Origin: an uncultured Campylobacter sp.
GTDB lineage: Bacteria; Campylobacterota; Campylobacteria; Campylobacterales; Campylobacteraceae
DNA length: 51,474 nucleotides
Direction: 5' to 3'
NCBI GenBank assembly: GCA_937965895.1
Contig: CALCKS010000250.1
Location: forward strand, 1 to 51,474
Positions 25,270-33,514 of the stretch are shown here, piece after piece (the first letter of the stretch is position 1; the number at the start of each line of letters is the position of its first letter). The notes under the pieces are model-generated. The model was not told the DNA's origin. It did no database searches and worked only from the letters and a program-made list of their open reading frames with translations. A program made the position numbers and the translations under genes.

Positions 25270-25980
25270 ATGCTAAACGAAAAATTTTTCAGGGCGTTGT
25301 TTTTCGTCGTCATCGTCTCCGCGGGCGTTTACTATTTTTATCCGACGGAGTTAAACGAGGCGCAACGTCTAGCTTACCTTAAAAGCTACGGCGTGACGCT
25401 GGGACTAACCATAGGCGGCACGGCTATCGGCGTGACTTTGGGCTTTATTTTGGCGTTTTTAAAATTTTTAAATATCAAAATTTTAAGCTTTCTCATCGAC
25501 GAATACGTAGATATCCTGCGCGGAACGCCGATTATTTTGCAGCTTCTTATATTTTCGGTCGTGATTTTCGCGACTTGGAGCGATAACTTTTACGTCGCTT
25601 TGATCGCACTCGGGCTAAACAGCTCCGCATATGTCGCAGAGATCGTGCGTAGCGGCATAAATAGCGTTGATAAAGGCCAAATGGAAGCCGCAAGGGCTAT
25701 GGGTCTAAACTACTACGTCTCGATGCGAGAAGTCGTGTTCCCACAAGCGACCAAAAACATCTTGCCTGCGCTTGCAAACGAATTTATCTCGCTTTTTAAA
25801 GAGACGTCAGTCGTTGGCTACATCAGCGTCATAGACATCACGATGCAAAGCAAGAGCCTACAAGCGGTGTTTTATAGTCCGGAGCCCGTCATTTTCACGG
25901 GCATAGTTTACTACGTCAGCGTGAAGTTCTTTACGTTTTTGGTTAAAATTTTAGAGAGGAGGCTAAATCGCCATGATTGA
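25270..25980 (+). CDS. Polar amino-acid ABC transporter permease
   Basis: A 236-residue inner-membrane permease of the His/Glu/Gln/Arg type. The N-terminal helix is followed by the core with LTIGGTAIGVTLGF, the EYVDILRGTPIILQLL segment, and the EAA loop EAARAMGLNYYVSMREVVFPQA, which contacts the ATPase. Five to six transmembrane helices. The ribosome-binding site is weak (TAAGG). Its stop overlaps the ATPase start by 8 bases. As the only permease in the operon it would work as a homodimer. Confidence 0.9.
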   Translation: MLNEKFFRALFFVVIVSAGVYYFYPTELNEAQRLAYLKSYGVTLGLTIGGTAIGVTLGFILAFLKFLNIKILSFLIDEYVDILRGTPIILQLLIFSVVIFATWSDNFYVALIALGLNSSAYVAEIVRSGINSVDKGQMEAARAMGLNYYVSMREVVFPQATKNILPALANEFISLFKETSVVGYISVIDITMQSKSLQAVFYSPEPVIFTGIVYYVSVKFFTFLVKILERRLNRHD

Positions 25981-26701
25981 GATTAGAAATTTGAGTAAAA
26001 ATTACGGCGATTTGCGCGTCCTAGATGACATCAGCGTAGATATCAAACAAGGCGAAATCATCGCTATCATAGGCCCTAGCGGCGGCGGAAAGAGTACCTT
26101 TTTGCGCTGCATAAACCGCTTAGAAGAGCCAAGCGGCGGGCATATCAAGATAAACGGCGAGGATATCACCGACAAAAAAACGGACATAAATAAAATCCGT
26201 CAAAAAGTGAGCATGGTTTTTCAGCACTTTAACCTTTTTGCAAATAAAAACGTCTTGCAAAATTTAACCCTAGCTCCGATAAAAGCGGGAATTTTAGATA
26301 AAGAAAGCGCAGAAAAAAGAGCTGACGAGCTACTAAAAAGCGTAGGTCTAAGCGATAAAAAATACGCCTTCCCGCACAAGCTCTCAGGCGGTCAAAAGCA
26401 GCGTATAGCAATCGCTAGAAGCCTAGCGATGAATCCAGAGGTCATACTCTTTGACGAGCCAACCAGCGCGCTAGATCCCGAGATGATCGGCGAGGTGCTA
26501 GACATCATGAAGGACGTCGCGGCAAAAGGCATCACGATGCTAGTAGTCACCCACGAGATGGGCTTTGCTAAAAACGTGGCAAATAGGATATTTTTCATGC
26601 ACGGCGGTAAAATAGCCGTAGACGACACGCCTAAAAATGTTTTCGAAAACCCTAGCAATCAGCGTTTGCAGGATTTTCTAGGTAAAATTTTAAACCACTA
26701 A
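25973..26701 (+). CDS. Polar amino-acid ABC transporter ATP-binding protein
   Basis: Energises the importer. Walker A GPSGGGKST (about 33-41), Q-loop MVFQHFNLF, signature LSGGQKQR, Walker B VILFDEPTSALDPEM and switch LVVTHEMGFA are all present. It belongs to the GlnQ/HisP subfamily, with 242 residues as usual. The start ATG is within the permease gene with GGAGG upstream, so translation is coupled. Confidence 0.94.
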   Translation: MIEIRNLSKNYGDLRVLDDISVDIKQGEIIAIIGPSGGGKSTFLRCINRLEEPSGGHIKINGEDITDKKTDINKIRQKVSMVFQHFNLFANKNVLQNLTLAPIKAGILDKESAEKRADELLKSVGLSDKKYAFPHKLSGGQKQRIAIARSLAMNPEVILFDEPTSALDPEMIGEVLDIMKDVAAKGITMLVVTHEMGFAKNVANRIFFMHGGKIAVDDTPKNVFENPSNQRLQDFLGKILNH

Positions 26702-26713
26702 AAGGAGGTCAAA

Positions 26714-27535
26714 ATGTCACAAAACATCGTTGCGGCTTTGTCCGCCGGCAAATTTAAAAAACTTTTCGTTTTCGTAGCCGCCGCTTTAATGCTTTCAGGC
26801 TGCGGTCAAAGCTCGAATGAAAAAGCAAGCAAAGACGCCGCAGTAAAAAACGAGGCAGCCCCCGTAGCGGTACAACAAACGATAAGAGTGGGCTCGAGCG
26901 CGGACTATCCGCCGTTTGAGTATATTGACGAGCACAACAAGATCGTAGGCTTTGAAATCGATATGATAGAGGCCGTCGGTAAGAAAATCGGCGTCAAATT
27001 TGACATACAAAATATGAGCTTTGACGGACTGATCCCAGCTCTAAAAACAGGCAAGATAGACGCCGCACTAAGCGGTATGAGCGCGACCGAGGAGAGACGA
27101 AAATCTGTTGATTTTACGAAGCCTTATTATTTTTCGGATAATCTTTTCATCCGCAAAAAGGGCACCGACGTAAATGCGACCAATATGCATCTCAAAAAAA
27201 TAAGCGCGCAAATAGGCACATTGCAAGAGAGTGCGGCTAAATCTATCTGCGGAGACCTAGCCGTGCCTGCAGAGACCGTAGCGGCTGCGATTTTGTCGCT
27301 AAAAGCGGGTAAAATCGACGTCGTACTAACAGATAGCCCGATCGGCTACGAGTATCTAAAGCAAAACTCTGATTTGGAGGAGTTTTTAAAGCTTCCTGAC
27401 GGTACCGAGGGCTTTGCCGTCGCGTTTGACAAGGGCAAACACCTAGAGCTAATCGGCAAGATAGACGCCGCCATAGAGGAGCTAAAAAAGAGCGGCGAAT
27501 TTGACAAGATGATGGAAAAATACGGCCTGAAGTAA
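26714..27535 (+). CDS. Amino-acid ABC substrate-binding lipoprotein
   Basis: A family 3 extracellular solute-binding protein of 273 residues. The lipobox LSGC puts the lipidated Cys at residue 30, after a longer-than-usual N-terminal region. The mature part starts with a Lys/Ala-rich linker, then VGSSADYPPFEYIDEHNKIVG, the ligand-cradling region, NMSFDGLIPALKTGKIDA and SGMSATEERRKSVDFTKPYY. The Asp/Arg residues that hold the amino-acid backbone are in place. AGGAGG ribosome-binding site. Ligand unknown. Closely related to the next gene. Confidence 0.9.
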   Translation: MSQNIVAALSAGKFKKLFVFVAAALMLSGCGQSSNEKASKDAAVKNEAAPVAVQQTIRVGSSADYPPFEYIDEHNKIVGFEIDMIEAVGKKIGVKFDIQNMSFDGLIPALKTGKIDAALSGMSATEERRKSVDFTKPYYFSDNLFIRKKGTDVNATNMHLKKISAQIGTLQESAAKSICGDLAVPAETVAAAILSLKAGKIDVVLTDSPIGYEYLKQNSDLEEFLKLPDGTEGFAVAFDKGKHLELIGKIDAAIEELKKSGEFDKMMEKYGLK

Positions 27536-27571
27536 ATTTACAAGCCCACACCGGGTCGCGGGCTTAAATTT
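27534..27571 (+). terminator. Hairpin between the two binding-protein genes
   Basis: AAATTT..AAGCCC and GGGCTT.AAATTT pair across a 12-base loop, right at the stop of the first binding protein and 25 bases before the start of the second. It may partially terminate or protect mRNA 3' ends, adjusting relative expression. Confidence 0.6.
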
Positions 27572-27595
27572 GAAACCAAATTTAAAGGAGAGAAA

Positions 27596-28312
27596 ATGAA
27601 AAAGATTTTTGCGCTGCTTTTAGCGGCTCTAGCTACGCTTGGCGCCGCCGAGCTTAAGATCGGTACAGCCGCCAACTATCCGCCGTTTGAGTACGTGGAC
27701 GAGCAAAACAAGATCACTGGCTTTGACATGGATCTAGTAGCCGAGCTCGCTAAACGCGCTGGTTTTGAGTACAAGATCGTAAATATGAGCTTTGACGGCC
27801 TCATCCCAGCTCTAAAAACCGGCAAGATTGATGCCGTAGCAAGCGCGATGAGTGCGACCGATGATAGACGAAAATCGATTGATTTCACGCAGGCTTACTA
27901 CGCTACCGAAAATATCTACTTGCGCGCTAAAGGCAACGACGCTATCGCGAGCAAAGACGCCCTAAACGGCAAAAGAGTAGGCGTACAACAAGGCACCGTC
28001 CAAGAGATCGCAGCTAACGCTATCGCGGGCGCCAAAGTCGTGCCTGCCGAGGATCCGGTTCCGCTAATCATGGGACTAAAAAAAGGCAAGATAGACGCAG
28101 TCGTGCTAGATAGCTCGATCGGCTACGGCTTTTTAAAGAAAAACCCCGAGCTAGAGGAATTTTATAAAGAAGCCGACGGTAGCGAGGGCTTTTCTATGGC
28201 GTTTGACAAAGGCAAGCAAGCCGATCTAATCGCTAAAATAAACGCCGCGCTCGACGAGATGAAAAAAGACGGCAGCTACGACAAACTGCTAGAAAAATAC
28301 GATCTAAAATAA
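27596..28312 (+). CDS. Periplasmic amino-acid ABC substrate-binding protein
   Basis: A 238-residue paralogue of the preceding lipoprotein. It has a classic cleavable signal peptide (1-18, LATLGAAE), not a lipobox, so it is free in the periplasm. The shared core includes NYPPFEYVDEQNKITGFDMD, NMSFDGLIPALKTGKIDAVA and RRKSIDFTQAYY. The hinge segment KRVGVQQGTVQEIAAN is better conserved than in the lipoprotein copy. AAAGGAGAG ribosome-binding site. The two proteins probably feed the same permease with different affinity or specificity. Confidence 0.9.
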   Translation: MKKIFALLLAALATLGAAELKIGTAANYPPFEYVDEQNKITGFDMDLVAELAKRAGFEYKIVNMSFDGLIPALKTGKIDAVASAMSATDDRRKSIDFTQAYYATENIYLRAKGNDAIASKDALNGKRVGVQQGTVQEIAANAIAGAKVVPAEDPVPLIMGLKKGKIDAVVLDSSIGYGFLKKNPELEEFYKEADGSEGFSMAFDKGKQADLIAKINAALDEMKKDGSYDKLLEKYDLK

Positions 28313-29040
28313 TGAAAAAAAGCGCATTTTTTACTCTGCTTAAATTTTGCGCTTTAGCCTTGCTGTCGGTAAATTCGCTCGCCCGGTTTACCGACATGCA
28401 AATCACGCAGACAACCAAATCCAAACGCGAAAAAGTTACCAAAGAAATCCTGTTTTTAGAAAAAATTTTAGACTACGATACATTTATCTTTAGACTAAAC
28501 GCCGCCGTGATCGCCCCTTGTAAGCTTGCAAACGTTAGATTTTATAACGGCTCAAAATGCATAAAAGATAAAAAAGAGCTGGAAAATTTCACCAAATCCT
28601 ACGACAAAGAGATCAAAAAGATATTTCGCCCGGAGCGCAACTACTACGTGCTCACGCTAAAAAATCTAGGCGATAGATGGCTGTGCGAGGTAAGCGACGA
28701 AAGCAGAATCCTAAACAAAACCCTGGTCAAAAACGGCCTTGCCGCGCCTAATAGCAAAGAGTACCAAAAAATCGAAGTCAAAGAGGACTGGGCGAAGAAA
28801 AATCACTCGGAAATTTACGAGTGCCTAACCGGCAAAAAGCTAGAAGAACCGAAGAAAAAACCTAAAAAAGCCGAAAACAATGCCACCAAAAACGATCAAA
28901 CCGAGCAAAATCCTGCGAGCGAGCAGCCTACGCAAACGCAGCCGCAAACTCCGCCGCCGCCGATGGAGTCGCAAGGAAACGGCCCCGTAAATTTAAGAGA
29001 GCTTGGAGTCGAGTTCGGCAAGGATTTTGGCGACAAATAA
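28312..29040 (+). CDS. Secreted protein with degenerate thermonuclease-like domain
   Basis: Its ATG overlaps the previous stop (TAATG). Residues 1-24 are a signal peptide. The core (about 40-150), with ILDYDTFIFRLNAA and the ESRILNKTLVKNGLAAP ending, resembles the staphylococcal-nuclease (TNase-like) fold. I do not see the catalytic Arg/Asp/Glu set, so it is likely inactive or divergent. Two cysteine pairs are present. A Lys/Glu-, then Gln/Thr/Pro-rich tail follows from about 185 to the C-terminus. The family assignment is tentative. Confidence 0.55.
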   Translation: MKKSAFFTLLKFCALALLSVNSLARFTDMQITQTTKSKREKVTKEILFLEKILDYDTFIFRLNAAVIAPCKLANVRFYNGSKCIKDKKELENFTKSYDKEIKKIFRPERNYYVLTLKNLGDRWLCEVSDESRILNKTLVKNGLAAPNSKEYQKIEVKEDWAKKNHSEIYECLTGKKLEEPKKKPKKAENNATKNDQTEQNPASEQPTQTQPQTPPPPMESQGNGPVNLRELGVEFGKDFGDK

Positions 29041-29082
29041 ATTCGCTCAAAGATAAATTTAACAACCGCTCAAGGTAAAACA

Positions 29083-29865
29083 ATGAAAAATCCTAAAAAA
29101 AATATCCTAATCATCGCAGGCAGCGACAGCGTCGGGGGTGCCGGCGTGCAAGCCGACATAAAAACCTGCGAGGCCTACGGCTGCTACAGCGCGACCGCTA
29201 TCACGGCTCTAACCGCGCAAAACACGAGCGGCGTGAGTGCGGTGATGCCCGTAACGCCAGAGTTTTTAAACGCGCAACTAGAAGCAGTCTGCGCCGAGCT
29301 AAAATTTGACGCAGTAAAGATCGGCATGCTATTTAACGAACAGCTCATAGCCTGCGTCAAAGCCTGGCTGGAACAAAACCAGGGCATAAGCGCCGTGATA
29401 GATCCCGTCTGCGTGGCGAAATCAGGCGCGAAGCTCCTACAAGACGGCGCCATAAACGCATTAAAAGAGCTTTTAAGCCTAGCTCGCATCGCGACGCCAA
29501 ATTTAGACGAAGCGCGAATTTTAGGGTTAAATTTTGACGGCGAGCGGTTAAATTTGGGTGCGGATCTACCCTGCGACGTGGTGCTAAAACGCACGCAAAC
29601 GAGCGAGATTTGCGAGGACACGCTTTATAAAAAAAGCGGCGAGATAGTTAAATTTAATGAGCCGCTAGAGCAACCTACGATCATGCATGGCGCGGGATGT
29701 AGCTTTGCCACGGCTATCGCATGCGCCCTAGCGTGTGGTGCAGACGAGATAACGGCGATCAGACGCGCCAAAGCCTTCGTCGCAAACGCGATCAAAAACG
29801 CCCACGGCTCAAATTTCGGCGTGCGGCTGCTAGATCACAAAGCCGCAGGCGCAAACCGTGGCTGA
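29083..29865 (+). CDS. thiD: Hydroxymethylpyrimidine (phosphate) kinase
   Basis: Phosphorylates HMP and HMP-P to HMP-PP for thiamine synthesis. Ribokinase fold: IAGSDSVGGAGVQADIKT at the N-terminus, AITALTAQNT, DPVCVAKSGAKLL, TPNLDEARIL, and the anion-hole/catalytic segment MHGAGCSFATAIACALA with its Gly-Ala-Gly-Cys in place of the usual GTGC. It is 260 residues. Overlaps thiE by 8 bases; the pair supplies and joins the pyrimidine moiety. Confidence 0.92.
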   Translation: MKNPKKNILIIAGSDSVGGAGVQADIKTCEAYGCYSATAITALTAQNTSGVSAVMPVTPEFLNAQLEAVCAELKFDAVKIGMLFNEQLIACVKAWLEQNQGISAVIDPVCVAKSGAKLLQDGAINALKELLSLARIATPNLDEARILGLNFDGERLNLGADLPCDVVLKRTQTSEICEDTLYKKSGEIVKFNEPLEQPTIMHGAGCSFATAIACALACGADEITAIRRAKAFVANAIKNAHGSNFGVRLLDHKAAGANRG

Positions 29866-30460
29866 AATTTACGCTATCACGGATGATATTCTAACGCCAG
29901 AGAGTAGCGTGCTAGCGCAGGCCGGGGAGCTGCTAGAGTGCGGCGTAAAGCTTTTACAGTACCGCACTAAAATCGAGCCAAAAAACGAGTGCGTAGCTTT
30001 TGCGCTAAAAGAGCTTTGCGAGCGTTACGGCGCAAGATTTATCGTAAACGACGACGTCAAATTCGCCGCCAAAATAGGCGCAAACGCCGTGCACATCGGC
30101 AAAGACGACGGCGGAGTAAAGGCCGCTAGAAAGATCTTAGGCGAGGACGCTTTCATCGGCGTTAGCTGCTACGACGATCTGAATTTAGCCCTAAAAGCGC
30201 AGGACGAGGGCGCTTCTTACGCGGCATTTGGCGCCCTGTTTGCAAGCCCGACCAAACCGCACGCCCCGCTTTGTAAATTTGAAACGATCAGGCGCGCAAA
30301 GGAAATTTTACGTATCCCGGTTTGCGTGATCGGCGGCATAAACGCGGCAAATATCGCGCAAATCGCCGCTCTAAATCCAGGCTACATCGCCGTTATCTCA
30401 GCGCTCTACCGCCCCGCATCCATAAAAGAAAATCTGCGAAATTTGCAAGCGTTTTTGTAA
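29858..30460 (+). CDS. thiE: Thiamine-phosphate synthase
   Basis: Condenses HMP-PP with HET-P to form thiamine phosphate. A TIM barrel of 200 residues. LLQYRTKIE, RFIVNDDVKFAAKIGANAVHIGKDDGG, FIGVSCYDD, YAAFGALFASPTKP (the phosphate grip) and VCVIGGINAANIAQI align with ThiE. Start is a GTG or the ATG-equivalent in the thiD overlap (the codon at 29858 is GTG). The codons right after its stop continue an unrelated decayed frame. Confidence 0.9.
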   Translation: MAEIYAITDDILTPESSVLAQAGELLECGVKLLQYRTKIEPKNECVAFALKELCERYGARFIVNDDVKFAAKIGANAVHIGKDDGGVKAARKILGEDAFIGVSCYDDLNLALKAQDEGASYAAFGALFASPTKPHAPLCKFETIRRAKEILRIPVCVIGGINAANIAQIAALNPGYIAVISALYRPASIKENLRNLQAFL

Positions 30461-30601
30461 AAAAGCCCGCAAATTTACGCCCTCTTTATATCCGAGCAAG
30501 CAGAAGCGGCGATTTTTCCCGCGCGTTAAGAAGGCACGCTCTGGCTTGATTACCCGGCCCGTCCAAAATACGGCAGATCAAAGCTCGTGTTTGCAGGCTA
30601 G
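30461..30601 (+). pseudogene. Short decayed coding remnant after thiE
   Basis: In the same frame as thiE, past its stop, the sequence reads like protein: QIYALFISEQAEAAIFPAR, then TAA, then EGTLWLDYPARPKYGRSK and a TAG at 30599-30601. The aromatic/Pro/Arg pattern looks coding, but no start or family is evident. Probably the end of a lost gene. Confidence 0.35.
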
Positions 30602-30676
30602 ATTAAAGTCCGCGCAATGCTCCGCCTAAATTTAAGCCAGGTTCGCTAAAATTTGCTCGATTAAAAAGGAGAAAAA

Positions 30677-31228
30677 ATGAAAACCCTAATCATCTTAGCC
30701 CACCCAGGCATCAAAAACTCGGTCATAAACAAACGCCTGCTACAAGAGGCTCTCAAAGAGCCACAGCGCTTTAGCGTTCATGACCTGACGCAGGCTTACG
30801 GGGGCGGCGATATCGACGCCGCGCGCGAGCAAGAGCTCATCAGAGCCCACGACGCCCTCGTTTTGCAGTTTCCGCTTCATAACTTCTCCTGCCCTCCGAT
30901 TTTAAAATCATGGATCGACGCGGTGATGACGCACGGCTTTGCCTATGGGCGCGGCGCGGACGGTATCGCGGGGCGCAAGGTCGCGCTAGCCGTGACTGCG
31001 GGTATCAAAAAGAGTGACTACTGCCCGCAAGGACGCTATCATTTTAGCTTGCGCGAGGTTCTTACGCCGTTTGAGCTTGCGTTTAAATACTATTTCCACG
31101 CCGACTACCGCGACTTTTTCGCATTTTACGGCGCCGAGGAGACTCCGGGCGTGGACTACGTATCAAGCCAGGACGATTTAGAGCGCGGAGCTAGAGAATA
31201 CGCGGAGTTTTTGCAAAATTTAGGCTAA
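30677..31228 (+). CDS. NAD(P)H quinone reductase, flavodoxin-2 family
   Basis: A 183-residue flavoprotein of the MdaB/KefF/NQO1-like type that reduces quinones by two electrons. The FMN/FAD phosphate region is LIILAHPGIKNSVINKRLL. DALVLQFPLHNFSCPPILKSWIDAVMTHGFAYG is the family core, where flavin and nicotinamide bind. VALAVTAGIKKSDY follows. AAAGGAGA ribosome-binding site. It stands alone. The exact substrate is unknown. Confidence 0.88.
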   Translation: MKTLIILAHPGIKNSVINKRLLQEALKEPQRFSVHDLTQAYGGGDIDAAREQELIRAHDALVLQFPLHNFSCPPILKSWIDAVMTHGFAYGRGADGIAGRKVALAVTAGIKKSDYCPQGRYHFSLREVLTPFELAFKYYFHADYRDFFAFYGAEETPGVDYVSSQDDLERGAREYAEFLQNLG

Positions 31229-31488
31229 ATTTAGCGGGCGCAGTTGGCCTTGCCGTGTGTAAATTTGCCTCGCTTAAATCACGAAGGTCGCGCTAAATTT
31301 AAGCTTTATCGCCTTTATTTCCGCGATTTAGCGCCCGGTAAAATTTGCAAGCGTTTTTGTAAGGCTTAAAATTTGACGAGTCCGCTTGCCTTGCTCAAAT
31401 TTGACACGCTAAATTTGAGCGTCAAATTTACGGCGAGCAGGCTCAAATTTGAAGTCTCCGCGCTAAATTTGCCAAACCTTGACGAAGG
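31229..31488. repeat. AAATTT-rich spacer between convergent genes
   Basis: A 260-base non-coding spacer packed with about ten AAATTT hexamers, mostly as CAAATTTG, TAAATTTA or TAAATTTG, alternating with G/C-rich segments. Two of them form the arms of a hairpin at 31397-31429 (12 bp with a 2-base bulge, loop AAATTTG), a likely two-way terminator. Confidence 0.7.
31397..31429. terminator. Bidirectional hairpin between convergent genes
   Basis: AAATTTGAC(AC)GCT pairs with AGCGTCAAATTT around AAATTTG. With AAATTT at one side and TTT at the other, it could terminate transcription from both directions. Confidence 0.5.
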
Positions 31489-32367
31489 CTAATCTTTTTT
31501 ATAAAACACGTTAAAGCAGACTCCGCCGAGTAAGATTATCAAGCCGGCTATCCCCGCAAAAGGCGAAAACCAAAAATCCATCGTCCCAGCATAGAGCAAA
31601 ACAAGTCCCGCACAAAGGCTGATCGCGATATCGACGTTAAACCAAAATACCCTCTCAAAAAAGCCTTGCGATTTTTTCGCCGTCAGATTTTTGCTGCGAT
31701 TTCGTATCTTTATGACCCTGAAATTTTCGTATTTTACGCTCGCTTCGTCGCCGTTTTCTAGCTCCAGAGCGCGCTTTTTAGGGCTACTACCCCATAAAAA
31801 CGTATCGCCGACCGTAACGCTAAAATAGCCCTTCTCTTTCGTTTCAAAAATCCTTAGGTCGCGCACCCTGCCGTTAGTCTCGCCGCTAGACTTCGTCTCT
31901 TTTGCGGCGCCAAGCATCAATCTAACGCGTAAGCCCAAAGACGCCTCGCGGTGATATTTAAACCAAGCAAAGGCAAGAGAGCCGAAACCAAAAACAAGCA
32001 GCAAAGTGCTAAAAAGCGGCCACCGTTCGTCAAACCCCGAAAAAACAGCCCAAACGCAAGCCGCGGCAAACAACAAAGACAGCGCAAAAAACAGAGCCGC
32101 AAAAAAGAGGCTAGGCTCATAGGCATACCAGGCCGCAGAGTTTAAAGAGCGATTCTTTAGCCCCAAAACCCGCCCCTTTTTATCGCAAACGACTAGCATC
32201 TCATCGCCGTCGTTTAGCGGCAAGAGCGGACTTTGCAGCGAGCTAACGTTTAAAATTTGTCCCTCCAAGCTAAAGCTATAATCAAATCCGCTTTTGTCTT
32301 TATAGACGCACTCAAGCAAACCCGCACGGCCGCCCAGTAGTTTTAAACCGTTTTGCGTTTCTTGCAA
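31489..32367 (-). CDS. Membrane protein of unknown function
   Basis: Not recognised. 292 residues with four hydrophobic helices, as two pairs: about 87-113 and 117-138, then about 243-262 and 268-288. A soluble N-terminal domain contains GDEMLVVCDKKGRVLGLKN and a second soluble domain lies between the pairs (about 140-240), with GDTFLWGSSPKK. Its first part resembles the next gene upstream (NDRLAIAYDEKNEVWNFKN), so the two are probably paralogues. Possibly a protein sensing or processing an unknown cell-envelope signal, but nothing in the sequence demands it. Confidence 0.7.
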   Translation of the reverse strand: MQETQNGLKLLGGRAGLLECVYKDKSGFDYSFSLEGQILNVSSLQSPLLPLNDGDEMLVVCDKKGRVLGLKNRSLNSAAWYAYEPSLFFAALFFALSLLFAAACVWAVFSGFDERWPLFSTLLLVFGFGSLAFAWFKYHREASLGLRVRLMLGAAKETKSSGETNGRVRDLRIFETKEKGYFSVTVGDTFLWGSSPKKRALELENGDEASVKYENFRVIKIRNRSKNLTAKKSQGFFERVFWFNVDIAISLCAGLVLLYAGTMDFWFSPFAGIAGLIILLGGVCFNVFYKKD

Positions 32368-32526
32368 GCTAAATCCTTTTAAATTTTAAGTCTTCGCGCC
32401 CAAAATTTGAGCGATATAAATTTGCGCGTCGGTAAAATTGATCGCTCGTTCGCCTGCTAATTTTAAAATAGACGCCGAATTTGCCGCGTTTGGCAGCGTT
32501 TTTGGGCAGGCGAATTTGACGGCAAA

Positions 32527-32958
32527 CTACAAATCCGCTTCTTTTAAAAATTTTCTTAAAGCCAGATACGCATTTGCCTTGTCCGTCCGAGTTTTGCCGT
32601 CCAAACACAGCAAAGGCAACGACAAAAACAGGCAAATAATAAACACAAACATAATGACTAAGTATCCAAAATCCGAAAGGTGACGAGCTAGCCAAACTAT
32701 CGGTATCATCATAATAGCACCAAAAACGCTATTGGGGAAAAACTCCACCATCGCCTCCTCAAAAATCATCAAATGCGCGCGCCAAGCGTAGTTTTTGAGC
32801 CACTTGCTTGAGGTCAAATTTTTAAAATTCCAAACCTCGTTTTTCTCGTCATAGGCGATGGCAAGGCGGTCGTTTTCACTAGGCACGAGACGCTCTTTTG
32901 GGATTTTGGCGCTAAATTTAACGCCCTCTATCTCAAACGCAGTCATCCGTCGCCGCAT
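32527..32958 (-). CDS. Small membrane protein, paralogue of the neighbour
   Basis: Not recognised. 143 residues: an N-terminal soluble part of about 75 residues with FEIEGVKFSAKIP and NDRLAIAYDEKNEVWNFKNLTS, then two transmembrane helices (about 78-95 and 97-117) and a basic tail. The first part matches the start of the 292-residue protein downstream in position and pattern (D-x-x/L-V/I-x-x-D-K/E-K...V...KN). An AAGGTGG site precedes the first ATG; a second ATG four codons in is possible. Confidence 0.65.
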   Translation of the reverse strand: MRRRMTAFEIEGVKFSAKIPKERLVPSENDRLAIAYDEKNEVWNFKNLTSSKWLKNYAWRAHLMIFEEAMVEFFPNSVFGAIMMIPIVWLARHLSDFGYLVIMFVFIICLFLSLPLLCLDGKTRTDKANAYLALRKFLKEADL

Positions 32959-33514
32959 TCCACCTTACGTTTTTTACCTCGCCCGCTAAGACCTGAAACT
33001 CGCGCGAATCTCGCATCCAAATTTTCTCCAAAATTTTTATAAATTCGTAAAAATTAACGCCGCGCAAATTTGAGCAGGGCGTAAAAATACGTCAAATTTG
33101 AGTGAGGCAAAAACCCGCGCAGGCGCGTAAATTTGACCGCTCGCAAAAAAGCGTAAGCAAAGGCCTTAAGCCTGACGTGACGACCGAATTTCGCCCGAAC
33201 GCTAGCAGAATTTAGTAAATTTACGCCGTAAAGATAGCCGTAAGGCCCGCCAGGCAAAAGCTCGCAAGCCGCAAAATGGCATCAGGAGAGAGCTAAATTT
33301 ATCCGTAAAAAGCAGTCAAATTTGAGCAAAAGTAAATTATGCACCGCTCGATAAATTTACCCAAAAATCGACCCAAATTTAAGCCTAGCAATTGCCGACG
33401 CGTCAAATTTGTGCCAAACGCAAAACCGCCCGCAAAAAGACAAAAGCGCGGACGGTCAAATTTGACGGATCGCCTGATCAAAAAAGCAAATCTACGCCGC
33501 AAAAGCCCGCAAAT
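32959..33514. repeat. Long AAATTT-rich non-coding spacer
   Basis: No credible gene in about 555 bases; short open frames here lack ribosome-binding sites and any protein-like pattern. By eye I count eleven AAATTT hexamers between 33050 and 33515, most flanked by C/T on the left and G/A on the right, spaced about 20-90 bases apart. Confidence 0.7.

Noticed and set aside
31229..31488. Possible CRISPR array
   Set aside because: The repeated unit is only the 6-8-base AAATTTG core with irregular spacing, with no constant repeat of 24-37 bases and no cas genes.
32369..32695. 108-residue minus-strand frame between the two membrane-protein genes
   Set aside because: It overlaps the better-supported 143-residue gene in another frame and has a composition typical of chance frames.
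33299..33502. 67-residue minus-strand frame in the AAATTT-rich spacer
   Set aside because: No ribosome-binding site or protein-like pattern. Its Lys/Phe/Asn-Leu content simply reflects AAATTT repeats.
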